From Zipacnadum sp036504235 (lineage in GTDB: Bacteria > Armatimonadota > Zipacnadia > Zipacnadales > Zipacnadaceae), in contig DASXVN010000017.1 in the NCBI GenBank assembly GCA_036504235.1, forward strand, positions 1 through 64,000: DNA of 64,000 nt, written 5' to 3'. This document shows, piece by piece, positions 32,936-41,181 of this stretch (positions within the stretch are counted from its first letter, which is position 1; every line of letters begins with the position of its first letter). The position numbers and the translations under genes are program-made. Below the pieces are notes generated by a model that saw nothing but the letters and a program-made list of their open reading frames with translations, made no database searches and was not told the origin of the DNA.

Positions 32936-34078
32936 CTACCCCGACTTCACCGCGCCCAGCAGGTTGGTGGCGGAAACCACGTAGCCGGGCACGCGCGGGT
33001 CGTCGTAGGGGCTGAGGCACTCGTAGACCTCGCCCTGCTCGCGCCAGGTGGCCAGAATCTCGCTGACCAGGTCCTGCGCGGCGACCATGTCCACCAGGGC
33101 GATCGTCTGCACCAGCCAGCCGCTGGGCACCGTCCAGTAAGCGCCGTTCTGATAGGTCTCGGGCGGGACCGGCGTCAGCAGCCGCTGCCAGTACTCACCC
33201 CGCAGCAAGTGGCGCAGGGAGCCATGCTGCCGGGTGAGGTCCGCATTGTCGCGCAGGAACTCGGCGATGAGCCGGGCCTGGCGCTTGGAGGCGATGCGGA
33301 TGACCGAGGCGTAGACGCTGCCCCACAAGTCGTGCTGGCGACCGTCCTCGGAGGCCGCCCAGTACAGGTTCATCTCGTCGTCGTACAGCTCGGGCAGCAG
33401 CTTGAGCGGCCCCTCGGTGGCGTCAAACCAAATCCGCGCCTCCTCGTGGTCCTCCAGTTCCTGCAGGCGCACCGCGAGCCGCCGACAGGACTCCCACCAG
33501 AGCAGCGAGGCGAAGAAGACCTTGCCGGTGAGGGCCACGGTGTCGGCGAATCCATAGGAGGGATGCGGCCGGTTGGCATCCACGTAGACCATGCCCTCAA
33601 CATTCAGGGGCACGGTCTCCATGGCCCGCAGGAGTTGCGGGAGCCGCTGCAGCCAGCCGGCGGCGTCGCCGGTGTGCAGGTAATAGGCGTCGAGCAGCTT
33701 GGCCATGAACAGGGCGCTGTCCGCCGGCGGGGCTGAGCCCAGCGGCGCGTCCTCAGGACCGGCGAAGTACACCGGGGTGCCGTCGAGGCGCACGCGGTCG
33801 GGGATGGTCCCGTCCTCGCGCTGGCCGGCCAGCAGAAAGTCAATCCCCGCCAGGACCTCCTCCGGGGGCAACAGCCCGCCCGCGTACTCGACCATGTGGC
33901 AAAAATCGCGCGTCCAGCAGCCCTCGTAGACGCCCGCGGTATCCGGACAGTAGATCGGGGTACCGTCATGAGCCTCCCGGCGGGCTCCGGCCAGCAGGCG
34001 CCGGCAGGTGTCCTCCAGGTACTGGTATTCGTCCGGGTCAATCGGCACCGGCGGCAACAGCTTAATGGAACGCAGCAT
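32936..34078 (-). CDS. Six-hairpin glycosidase-like protein (amylo-alpha-1,6-glucosidase/GH-type toroid)
   Basis: A 380-aa cytoplasmic protein whose repeated helical hairpins suggest an (alpha/alpha)6 toroid. GVYEGCWTRDFCHMVEYAGG, LLAGQREDGTIPDRVRLDG, ADSALFMAKLLDAYYLHTGD and YQNGAYWTVPSGWLVQTIALVD resemble debranching-enzyme or GH15/GH63-like cores. The catalytic acid could be in the W-T-R-D segment. AGAGGT lies 5 nt before the ATG. The substrate is not predictable. Confidence 0.7.
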   Translation of the reverse strand: MLRSIKLLPPVPIDPDEYQYLEDTCRRLLAGARREAHDGTPIYCPDTAGVYEGCWTRDFCHMVEYAGGLLPPEEVLAGIDFLLAGQREDGTIPDRVRLDGTPVYFAGPEDAPLGSAPPADSALFMAKLLDAYYLHTGDAAGWLQRLPQLLRAMETVPLNVEGMVYVDANRPHPSYGFADTVALTGKVFFASLLWWESCRRLAVRLQELEDHEEARIWFDATEGPLKLLPELYDDEMNLYWAASEDGRQHDLWGSVYASVIRIASKRQARLIAEFLRDNADLTRQHGSLRHLLRGEYWQRLLTPVPPETYQNGAYWTVPSGWLVQTIALVDMVAAQDLVSEILATWREQGEVYECLSPYDDPRVPGYVVSATNLLGAVKSG

Positions 34079-34123
34079 AGGTGACCTCTTTATGTGACCG
34101 GGTAGTGATGACCCGGGCTTTCT

Positions 34124-35017
34124 CTAGTCTAGCTCCGACGGGTAAAACGGGTTGCTCCAGGCCTTGTAGCCGTATTCGTCCACGACTTCCACGCGCAGCC
34201 AGGCCTCCTGGGTGGGGATGGAAAGACTGACCTCCTCGAACGGTACGATCAGGTCGTCGCGGCCGGCGGTGCTGCGGCCGGCGCCGACGGCCGCGCCGAG
34301 GATATAGGCCTCGCGGCAGGGCGAGCAGGAGATGTGCACTCGGTCGCCCTCCCGCGTCAGGTCGCGCAGCTCCGGGCCAGTGGAGGCGTAGAAATTCCCC
34401 GCCCGCACCGCGGCAAGGATGCCCTTGCGGGACCGCTCCTCCGACTTCGCGCAGATCCAGCCGACGCCCAGGTCCCGCGGGCTGTGGGCGTCGTCTACGG
34501 CCAGACCCCAGCGGGTCTGCCCGTGGCCCAGCAGCACATCCCAGACGATCTCCGAACCGCCCCGCCCGGTCTGGTTGAGGCCGGTGGCGTTGAAGACCTC
34601 GAGGCCCACGTGCCCCTCCAGGTCCAGCAGGGCCGCCGACTCGGTCAGCGACCAGAAGGGGTGGCAGAGGAAGCACAGCTCGCTCTCGAGGGCGATGCGG
34701 GCGACGGCCTCCGCGGGGGTCATCGCCTCGTTCAACTCAGTGACATGATCCACGCCCAGAGCCACGACATGCAGCCAACCGCCGAAAGCGCCGCCCGGCG
34801 CAAACAGCTCCACCCCCGGGATCAGCACCAGGCCGCGCGCGTCCAGCTCCTCCGGCGGGGTCACGAGGAGATGGTCGGTGATCGCCAGGAAGTCATAGCC
34901 CAGTTCGGCGTAGGTATCCACCGCGAATTGCGGCTCGTACTGGCCGTCGGAGCGATTGGTGTGCGTGTGCAGATTGCCGCGCAGCCAGCTTCCCGGCGCC
35001 GCGAAAGGATTGGGCAT
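34124..35017 (-). CDS. PHP-domain metal-dependent phosphoesterase
   Basis: The start MPNPFAAPGSWLRGNLHTHTNRSDG carries the PHP motif I (HTHT, S-D-G). LAITDHLLVTPPEE (motif II), VLIPGVELFAPG (E) and LCFLCHPFWS (motif III) follow. GLAVDDAHSP is the last metal block. The 297-aa length and the lack of other domains match stand-alone PHP phosphoesterases of unknown substrate. GAGGTGTTACACCT precedes the ATG. Confidence 0.88.
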   Translation of the reverse strand: MPNPFAAPGSWLRGNLHTHTNRSDGQYEPQFAVDTYAELGYDFLAITDHLLVTPPEELDARGLVLIPGVELFAPGGAFGGWLHVVALGVDHVTELNEAMTPAEAVARIALESELCFLCHPFWSLTESAALLDLEGHVGLEVFNATGLNQTGRGGSEIVWDVLLGHGQTRWGLAVDDAHSPRDLGVGWICAKSEERSRKGILAAVRAGNFYASTGPELRDLTREGDRVHISCSPCREAYILGAAVGAGRSTAGRDDLIVPFEEVSLSIPTQEAWLRVEVVDEYGYKAWSNPFYPSELD

Positions 35018-35047
35018 AGGTGTAACACCTCGGCGAATCGGGCGAAT

Positions 35048-35839
35048 CTACTTCTCGACTGCTTGCAGCTCCTGCTGATTGGCCGCGCCGGCCGCCCCTC
35101 CGGGCGGGGGCAGGGACATGACGAAACGCCGCGCGCTCCCCAGCTCCAGGGTGCCCTTCGTGAGGCGCGCCTCCAGCAAGTGCCCGCCGGCGCTGCGGTC
35201 GGCGGTCAGGAAATGCAGGTGGAAGCCGGCCACGTTCAGGCTCTTCATATACTCCGGGAGCCAGAAGCCAACCAACACGCCGTGGACCTGATGAAACTCG
35301 AAGACCGACTGGGTCTTGATCACCTCGGCCAGCGGCGGAAAGGGCGGATGCTGGCGGGGCACGCTGCGCGTCTGGAGGTAGTCAAAGTCCCCGGTGAGCT
35401 TGACCGCGTACGGCTGGTTGGTCGCGGGGAAGCGGGCAACGATCTGGTCCTGCAGCGCCGCTAGATTATCGCAGGCGGACAGCTCCGCCGTCAAGTCGGG
35501 GTGAAAGAAGCTGACCACGGCGAAGGGCGTGGTGTTCGTCGGGTCCACCGGATAGGCTTTGCCGTCCGCCTTGACCTGATAGAAGCTGCCGTCCACGCCG
35601 ATCATCTCGCCGTCCAGGGCGTCCGCGGTGCCGAGGCCGAAGTCGCCCTGCCGCCGCAACTGCTCGAAACTGAGCAGCCCGTCATAGCCGCCGGCCAGGA
35701 GCGCGCCGATGGTCGAGACCTGGAACAGCGTCCCCGGGCGCGAGGGAATCGCCGCCGGGGCGACCGATGGCGCCTGTGCCCGCAAGGGGGCGACGGCCAG
35801 CAGCAAAAGCAAGGGCAGGAGGAGTCTGAGTCGGCGCAT
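35048..35839 (-). CDS. Exported alpha-acetolactate decarboxylase
   Basis: The enzyme converts acetolactate to acetoin. The zinc site is visible: GFHLHFLTADRSAGGH gives His207, His209 and His220. LFQVSTIGALLAGGYDG at the start of the domain and GFWLPEYMKSLNVAGFHLHFL further on are typical. A 21-residue signal peptide (MRRLRLLLPLLLLLAVAPLRA) precedes the domain, so the protein should be exported, whereas many characterised homologues are cytoplasmic. It sits between pyrD and the PHP gene. Confidence 0.88.
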   Translation of the reverse strand: MRRLRLLLPLLLLLAVAPLRAQAPSVAPAAIPSRPGTLFQVSTIGALLAGGYDGLLSFEQLRRQGDFGLGTADALDGEMIGVDGSFYQVKADGKAYPVDPTNTTPFAVVSFFHPDLTAELSACDNLAALQDQIVARFPATNQPYAVKLTGDFDYLQTRSVPRQHPPFPPLAEVIKTQSVFEFHQVHGVLVGFWLPEYMKSLNVAGFHLHFLTADRSAGGHLLEARLTKGTLELGSARRFVMSLPPPGGAAGAANQQELQAVEK

Positions 35840-35872
35840 GAGCGCTCCTTTCGGGGGTGGGGAGAGATTCGG

Positions 35873-36796
35873 TTAGCCGACTTGCGCGGCCCCGATGAGA
35901 TCGCGGAAGCGAGTGACCTGGTGCCGGCGGCAGTAGTCCTCCAGGCCGCGGCGCACCTCGGCGGTGACGTCGGGGTCCACGAAGTTGCCGGTCCCCACCG
36001 CCACGGCCGTCGCGCCGGCCAGGATGAACTCCAGCGCGTCGCGGCCGGTCATGATGCCGCCCATGCCGATCAGGGGTACGCTGACGGCGCGCGCGACCTC
36101 CCAGGTGAGCCGCACCGCCACCGGGCGAATGGCCGGGCCGGAGAGCCCGCCGGTGCGATTGGCCAGCACCGGAGCGCGCTTCTCCACGTCAATCGCCATC
36201 CCCACCAGCGTGTTGATGAGCGACAGCGCGTCGCTGCCCGCCTCCACCGCCGCCTGCGCGATGGGCACGAGGTCGGTGACGTTGGGGGAAAGCTTGGTGA
36301 TCAGCGGCAGCGGACACGCGGCGCGGACGGCGGCGACCAGCTCCGCGGTCAGGTCGGGACGGACGCCACAGTGCAGGCCGCCGGCCTGCACATTGGGGCA
36401 GGAGATGTTCAGTTCCAGCGCGGCCACGCCCGGCGCCTCGGCCAGGCGCCGCGCCACGGCCACGTAGTCCTCCACGGTGCTGCCCGCCACGTTGACGATC
36501 ACCGGCACGCCGAAGTCGCGCAGGGGCGGCAGTTTGTCGCGGATAAAGGCCTCCACGCCGGGGTTTTGCAGGCCGATGGCGTTGAGCATCCCGGCCGGCG
36601 TCTCGCAGATCCGGGGCGGCGGATTACCCGCCCGCGGCTCGAGAGTGACGCCCTTAGTGACGATGGCCCCCAGCGCGCCGACTTCCACGAGATCGGCGTA
36701 CTCCGTGCCATAGCCGAAGGTGCCGGAGGCAACCATGATCGGCGACTGCAAGGTCAGCCCGGCCAGCTCGACGCTCAGGTCCACGGGTGTCATCAT
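35873..36796 (-). CDS. pyrD: Dihydroorotate dehydrogenase B, catalytic subunit
   Basis: FMN enzyme of pyrimidine synthesis, class 1B (works with PyrK). ATG 36796 overlaps the pyrK stop by 4 bp and gives MMTPVDLSVELAGLTLQSP, 307 aa. MVASGTFGYGTEYADL, TKGVTLEPRAGNPPPRICETP, LELNISCPNVQAGG, ITKLSPNVTDLVPIA and GMGGIMTGRDALEFILAGA are family blocks. The further upstream open frame overlaps pyrK and is not used. Confidence 0.95.
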   Translation of the reverse strand: MMTPVDLSVELAGLTLQSPIMVASGTFGYGTEYADLVEVGALGAIVTKGVTLEPRAGNPPPRICETPAGMLNAIGLQNPGVEAFIRDKLPPLRDFGVPVIVNVAGSTVEDYVAVARRLAEAPGVAALELNISCPNVQAGGLHCGVRPDLTAELVAAVRAACPLPLITKLSPNVTDLVPIAQAAVEAGSDALSLINTLVGMAIDVEKRAPVLANRTGGLSGPAIRPVAVRLTWEVARAVSVPLIGMGGIMTGRDALEFILAGATAVAVGTGNFVDPDVTAEVRRGLEDYCRRHQVTRFRDLIGAAQVG

Positions 36797-37632
36797 AGAC
36801 ACGAGGCCCCCCAGTCGATATCGCCGGCGGCGAAGACCGGCCCGTCCTTGCAGACCCGCAAGTAGGTCGCGTCGCTGGTGTCCCCAGCGGGATGCGCCGC
36901 GGGCACCACGCAGCCCAGACAGGCGCCGACGCCGCAGCCCATCCAACGCTCCAGGGAGACGTAGCACTCCACCGCGCGCTCCGCACACATCCGCGCCACG
37001 GCGGCCAGCATCGGCTCGGGCCCGCAGGCGTAGACCACGCGGGTCTCGGGGTCCGGTACGTCCAGAATCCCCGCCAGGGGCCCGGTGACCAGGCCCGGCT
37101 CGCCCAGGCTCCCGTCCTCGGTTACCGCCAGGAACTCGTGGCTGCGCCCGGCCAGCTCCTGCCAGCAGCAGAGCAGCTCCTCGGTGCGCGCCCCAAACAG
37201 GCTGGTGATATGGTGATCGTCGGCGGTGCGGGAGAGCCGGTCGGCCAGCGCGATCATCGGCGCCACGCCCACGCCCCCGGCGACCAGCACCGCGTGGGCA
37301 TGAGGCGGCGGCAGCGGGAAGGGCGTTCCCAGCGGCCCGAGCAGGTCGAAGCTCTGCCCCACCCCGGCCAGGGCCACGATCTCGCTGCCCCGGCCCACGT
37401 TCTGGACCAGCAGGTCAACGAAGCCCTCCACCGGATCGCAGAGCATAACGCTGAAGGGTCGGCGCAGGAGCGGGTCAGCGCCGGAGGTCACGCGCAAGTG
37501 CACGAACTGCCCCGCCGCGGCCAAGTTGGCGATCTCCGGCGCCCGGAGACGCAATTGCGTATGCAGGGGCGTGACCTGCTGGCGATGAACCACCGTAGCT
37601 CGGCGGGACCGCATCATGATAGAGTTCTGCAT
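36793..37632 (-). CDS. pyrK: Dihydroorotate dehydrogenase electron transfer subunit
   Basis: FAD and 2Fe-2S subunit that passes electrons from PyrD to NAD+. The flavin site is PLLRRPFSV, with GFVDLLVQNVGRGSE. The NAD-binding block is LVAGGVGVAPMIALADRL, and VVYACGPEPML follows. The cluster ligands are in CGVGACLGCVVP plus the later LRVCKDG cysteine. The length is 279 aa. It is the first gene of the pyrK-pyrD unit. Confidence 0.93.
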   Translation of the reverse strand: MQNSIMMRSRRATVVHRQQVTPLHTQLRLRAPEIANLAAAGQFVHLRVTSGADPLLRRPFSVMLCDPVEGFVDLLVQNVGRGSEIVALAGVGQSFDLLGPLGTPFPLPPPHAHAVLVAGGVGVAPMIALADRLSRTADDHHITSLFGARTEELLCCWQELAGRSHEFLAVTEDGSLGEPGLVTGPLAGILDVPDPETRVVYACGPEPMLAAVARMCAERAVECYVSLERWMGCGVGACLGCVVPAAHPAGDTSDATYLRVCKDGPVFAAGDIDWGASCL

Positions 37633-37647
37633 AGTTGTAGAGGTCCG

Positions 37648-37822
37648 CTCAACGGCGGACCCACCCCCGGCGGCTGCGCCGCCGCCCCTCCCTAAATAGG
37701 GAGGGGTTTCGGATTACGGCAACGCCAAAGACGTTTGACTGGACTCAAAGGTCCCTACCCTCCCCTATTTAGGGGAGGGCGGAGGCTGCGCTAGCAGCCT
37801 CCGGGGAGGGGTCCGCCGTTGG
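37648..37822. repeat. Family B inverted repeat pair (REPIN-like), left of the DUF559 gene
   Basis: Left arm 37650-37712: CAACGGCGGACCCACCCCCG, GGCGGCTGCGCCGCC, CCCTCCCTAAATAGGGAGGG. Right arm 37750-37822 is the inverse order: CCTCCCCTATTTAGGGGAGG, GGAGGCTGCGCTAGCAGCC, GGGTCCGCCGTTGG. The end of the DUF559 reading frame lies inside the right arm. Confidence 0.8.
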
Positions 37823-38161
37823 CAGGGCGCACCTGATCTCGCGCAGCACTGCATAGATATCGTTCAGCACTCGTTCGTTCCGGAAGCGCAGGATTCGCAT
37901 TTCCTGCGCCGCGAGGAAGCCGTCGCGTTCGTCGTCGCGTTCTACTTGGCCATCATGTACGTCCCCATCCACTTCCACCACGAGCCGGGCCGCATGGCAG
38001 TAGAAATCAGCGATGAACTCCCCGAGTACGTACTGCCGCTGAAAGTGCAGCTCAGCCAACTCGTGCTCCCGCAGGCGCTCCCACAGCGCAGCCTCGGCCG
38101 GAGTCGGCTGCCGCCTCATCTCCCGGGCGCGGTCCCGAAGGGCTAGATAGCGTTTGCTCAC
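37769..38161 (-). CDS. DUF559-family (Vsr/PD-(D/E)XK-like) endonuclease, repeat-embedded
   Basis: The core RAREMRRQPTPAEAALWERLREHELAEL, FQRQYVLGEFIADFYCHAARLVVEVDG and EMRILRFRNERVLND is the DUF559 fold related to very-short-patch repair endonucleases; E-V-D-G is the expected active-site strand. The start is unclear: GTG 38161 or TTG 38167, both at the edge of a repeat. The last 20 or so residues (TADPSPEAASAASALP) are encoded by the neighbouring repeat and are not part of the family. At about 115 aa of real domain it is full length. It is flanked on both sides by family B repeats. Confidence 0.75.
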   Translation of the reverse strand: MSKRYLALRDRAREMRRQPTPAEAALWERLREHELAELHFQRQYVLGEFIADFYCHAARLVVEVDGDVHDGQVERDDERDGFLAAQEMRILRFRNERVLNDIYAVLREIRCALPTADPSPEAASAASALP

Positions 38162-38343
38162 CTTCAACGGCGGACCCACCCCCGGCGGCTACGCCGCCGC
38201 CCCTCCCTAAATAGGGAGGGGTTCGGATAAAGGCACTAAGCAAAGGCAACAGCCACCAACAAAACTCACAGGTCCCTACCCTCCCCGATATAGGGGAGGG
38301 CGGAGGCTGCGTAGCAGACTCCGGGGTGGGGTCCGCCGTTGGG
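38160..38343. repeat. Family B inverted repeat pair, right of the DUF559 gene
   Basis: The left arm 38163-38226 and right arm 38271-38342 repeat the design at 37648-37822, with CCCTCCCTAAATAGGGAGGG and CCTCCCCGATATAGGGGAGG cores and ACGGCGG / CCGCCGT ends. The 5' end of the DUF559 frame touches the left arm. Confidence 0.8.
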
Positions 38344-38347
38344 CGAC

Positions 38348-39868
38348 CTACATACTAAGCTCCCCCAGCGACTTACCCTCAAGCACCGCCGTCACCAGCG
38401 CTGCCGTTTCCGACCGGGCTTTCGCGAAAGCCTCGCGGCGCTCCTTTACCTGGGCGGCGGCGGCCTGGGTGGCGGATTGTAGGTGGCTGATGACCTCGGC
38501 GGTCGCGGCGGGGCCGGTGGAGCCCAGGCTTACCTGCAGGCGCAGGCAGGCCTCCGGCTCTACTACCGAGGCGATCTCCTCCAGGGTCAGCTCCTGGCCG
38601 GCGGCGGCGAGGACTTCCTGGATGCGGACGTGGTCATCGAGGGTCTTGCCCTCCGCAATCAGCGTGCCCACCAGGCTGCCGATGATCTCATGGCAGGTGC
38701 GGAAGGGCAGGCCGCGCTCGCGGACCAAGTAGTTGGCCAACTCGGTGGCGGTGGCGAAGTTTTGGCCCACCAATTCGCGCATCCGGTCGGTCTTGAGGCG
38801 GGCGTCCTGCATGGTCTCGGCCAGCACGCGCGCGCCGGATTCGGCAATCTCCAGCGCCTCCCACAGGGGCGGCTTGTCCTCCTGCAGGTCGCGGTTGTAG
38901 CCGCTGATCAGGCCCTTGAAAGTGGTCAGGCTCTGCATCAGGCGGCCTACCAGGCGGCCGGTCTTGCCGCGGGCCAGCTCGGCCAGGCACGGGTTCTTCT
39001 TCTGGGGCATGATGGAGCTGCCCGAGGCGTGCCGGTCATCCACCTCCAACATACGGAACTCGTAGGTGGAGAAGATGACGATCTCCTCGGCCAGCCGCGA
39101 GAGGTTGACGCCGAGGATGGCCAAGTCGGCCAGGGACTCGATGACGAAGTCGCGTGAGCCCACGGCGTCCAGGGAGTGCTCCTCCACGCCGGCGAAGCCC
39201 AGCAGGCGGGCGGTCAGGGCGCGGTCGGTCGGGAAGGAAGTCCCGGCCAGCGCCGCCGCGCCCAGGGGGCAGCGGTTGACGCGCTCGAAGGTCTGGCTGA
39301 GCCGCTGCTGGTCGCGGGCAAAGGCCGCGGCGTGGCCCGACAGCCAGAAGCCGACCGAAATCGGCTGGGCGTGCTGGGTGTGCGTGTAGCCGGGCATGAC
39401 CGTCTCGGTATGCGGTGCGGCCAGCGTGAGCAAGACGTTCTGCAGCGCGCCGACAGCCTCCTGGATATCCAGCAGGCGGCTGCGCAGGTGCAGGCGGCAG
39501 TCGGTGACGACCTGATCGTTGCGGGAGCGCGCGGTATGCAGGCGCCCGCCCATCTCCGGCCCGGCCTGCTCGCGCAGGTAGAACTCCACGTTCATGTGGA
39601 CGTCCTCGCGCTCGGGCAGAAGCTGCATGCGCCCGGCCTCAAACTCGGTGCGCGCATGCTCCAGCCAGCGCAGAATCTCCCGCAGGTCGGCCTCGGGGAT
39701 GATCCCGCAGCGCGCCAGCATCAGCGCATGGGCCTCGGAGCCCCAGATATCCTCAGCCACCATCGGCGAGTCAGCTTCCACCGATTCGCTATAGGTAAGG
39801 GCCAAATCGGCCATGTCGGCGGAAAACCGTCCGCCCCAAAGTTTCTCGGAACCGCTAGGATGGGTCAT
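38348..39868 (-). CDS. argH: Argininosuccinate lyase
   Basis: ArgH releases arginine and fumarate from argininosuccinate. KLWGGRFSADMADLAL at the start, TARSRNDQVVTDCRLHLR, MPGYTHTQHAQPISVGFW and the fumarase/aspartase signature GSSIMPQKKNPCLAELARGK are intact. The length of 506 aa is slightly longer than the usual 450-470, because of a C-terminal extension (EVISHLQSATQAAAAQVKER ... GKSLGELSM). It has its own promoter. Confidence 0.95.
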   Translation of the reverse strand: MTHPSGSEKLWGGRFSADMADLALTYSESVEADSPMVAEDIWGSEAHALMLARCGIIPEADLREILRWLEHARTEFEAGRMQLLPEREDVHMNVEFYLREQAGPEMGGRLHTARSRNDQVVTDCRLHLRSRLLDIQEAVGALQNVLLTLAAPHTETVMPGYTHTQHAQPISVGFWLSGHAAAFARDQQRLSQTFERVNRCPLGAAALAGTSFPTDRALTARLLGFAGVEEHSLDAVGSRDFVIESLADLAILGVNLSRLAEEIVIFSTYEFRMLEVDDRHASGSSIMPQKKNPCLAELARGKTGRLVGRLMQSLTTFKGLISGYNRDLQEDKPPLWEALEIAESGARVLAETMQDARLKTDRMRELVGQNFATATELANYLVRERGLPFRTCHEIIGSLVGTLIAEGKTLDDHVRIQEVLAAAGQELTLEEIASVVEPEACLRLQVSLGSTGPAATAEVISHLQSATQAAAAQVKERREAFAKARSETAALVTAVLEGKSLGELSM

Positions 39869-39917
39869 GAATCAGCCTCATTCGTAAAGGCGGCAGGCAG
39901 CCGCCTGTGATAGAGAC

Positions 39918-39946
39918 AGTATGCCGCGTTTGGGGGTGGAAGGCAA
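39918..39946 (-). promoter_or_regulatory. Sigma-70 promoter of argH
   Basis: Minus strand TTGCCT, 17-nt spacer, CATACT; the -10 lies 49 nt upstream of the argH ATG. Confidence 0.6.
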
Positions 39947-39949
39947 GGG

Positions 39950-40378
39950 CTAGGAACGAGGGGGAGAAGAGGGCGAGGCCGAGGACCGCCGGGCGGCCCG
40001 CAATCGGAATACTACCCGCACCCAACTCGCGATCCCCACTGCCGCGCATAGGAACCAACCGGCCATGAGGTAGCGAGGGACGTTTGCAGAGACATCACTA
40101 GAGGGCAACATGCTTACGAACGCCACGACGCCGGCGAGAAACATGCAGACGCCGGCTGGCGCCTCCAGGTACCAGCGAGTATGGCCGTCGCGGCGCTTGA
40201 GTACTTCGTTCACGACGAACAGAGGACCCATTACGCACCAGAGGCCCGCCACCAGCACGGTGTGCCGTTCCCACTTGTGGATCACCATCTCATCGAGGAA
40301 GACCGCGAGCCATAACGCGATGATCAGGATTCCCCAGAGCCAATCGAAGCGTCGTCTTTCCGCGGGGACGGGAGTCAT
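39950..40378 (-). CDS. Four-helix membrane protein, hypothetical
   Basis: A 142-aa protein with four hydrophobic segments: about 13-31 (WLWGILIIALWLAVFL), 40-60 (VLVAGLWCVMGPLFVV), 73-92 and 103-125. Charged connectors and a Ser/Arg-rich tail complete it. No recognisable family. It stands alone between argH and the ferritin-like gene, with repeats on its upstream side. Confidence 0.55.
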   Translation of the reverse strand: MTPVPAERRRFDWLWGILIIALWLAVFLDEMVIHKWERHTVLVAGLWCVMGPLFVVNEVLKRRDGHTRWYLEAPAGVCMFLAGVVAFVSMLPSSDVSANVPRYLMAGWFLCAAVGIASWVRVVFRLRAARRSSASPSSPPRS

Positions 40379-40445
40379 GGGAGGTTCCTCCTCCGACGAT
40401 GCGCAAGTCGAGCCCCGAGTTGCAGACAGCCGACCGGCATAACTC

Positions 40446-40606
40446 GCCAGGTCCGTTCCCTCCCCTATTTAGGGGAGGGCGGAGGCTGCGCAGCAGCCTC
40501 CGGGGAGGGGTCCGCCGTTCGCCCAGCGGTCGCCGGGACCCGCCCCCGGCGCTGGCGCGCCGCCCCTCCCTAAATAGGGAGGGGATTAGGATTACGGCAA
40601 AAGCAA
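40446..40606. repeat. Family B repeat pair in opposite orientation
   Basis: The arms occur in swapped order relative to 37648 and 38160. 40449-40520 holds CCTCCCCTATTTAGGGGAGG and GGGGTCCGCCGTT, and 40533-40605 holds CCCCCGGCGCTGGCGCG and CCCTCCCTAAATAGGGAGGG. It lies between the ferritin-like gene end and the small membrane gene. Confidence 0.75.
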
Positions 40607-40659
40607 CGGCCGGGTGGACATTGCGGCAGACCGCAAAGTCCACCCCTACATCATCCTGC

Positions 40660-41181
40660 CTATCCTTCCACGATCCACTGCTCCTGATCGAAGAAGAAAT
40701 CGGCCGGGTTATCCAGGTACTTCTGGGTGTTGGAGAGCAATTCTAGGTGGTCGCGCTCCTGGCCCAGGAGGTAGGTGAAGAAGGCCTGGGCGGCAGAGTC
40801 CGTAGCGGACTCCGACTGGGTGCGGTAGAGATGGATGCTCATCCGCTCCTTCTCCATCGCCGTCTCGTACAGCCCGTGGTCGGTGGTGCAGGCTTGCGTG
40901 GCCTGGGCCTCCAGCTCGGGTTTCGCCTGCGCGAAGATGCCCTTGGCCAGGTCGGCCAGGTCGGTGGTGTGCCACTCGCCCGCGCCCAGGGACCCGCCCG
41001 CGCTGAGGGCGTCATAGTGCGCCTGTACATAGCCCGCGTGGGTCTTCTCCCAGTCGGCCAGCGTCTCGAAAGTGCGCCGGCTTAGGGGGCTGGCGCAGCT
41101 CGCCGCCGCCTGGCGGTAGAAGGCCTCGCCGTCGTGCTCCAGTTGCAGCGCTTCTTGCAGGATCTCAATCAGTTGGGCCAT
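40660..41181 (-). CDS. Ferritin-like/rubrerythrin-type diiron protein
   Basis: ATG 41181 has AAGGAG about 7 nt upstream and overlaps the JAMM gene stop by 17 bp, so the two are translationally linked. The 173-aa four-helix protein has two E-x-x-H pairs: EILQEALQLEHDGEAFYRQAA near the N terminus and LLGQERDHLELL near the C terminus. TFETLADWEKTHAGYV and ETAMEKERMSIHLYR supply the remaining carboxylates. No rubredoxin domain is present. It could handle iron or peroxide; why it follows a ubiquitin-like system is unknown. Confidence 0.8.
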   Translation of the reverse strand: MAQLIEILQEALQLEHDGEAFYRQAAASCASPLSRRTFETLADWEKTHAGYVQAHYDALSAGGSLGAGEWHTTDLADLAKGIFAQAKPELEAQATQACTTDHGLYETAMEKERMSIHLYRTQSESATDSAAQAFFTYLLGQERDHLELLSNTQKYLDNPADFFFDQEQWIVEG

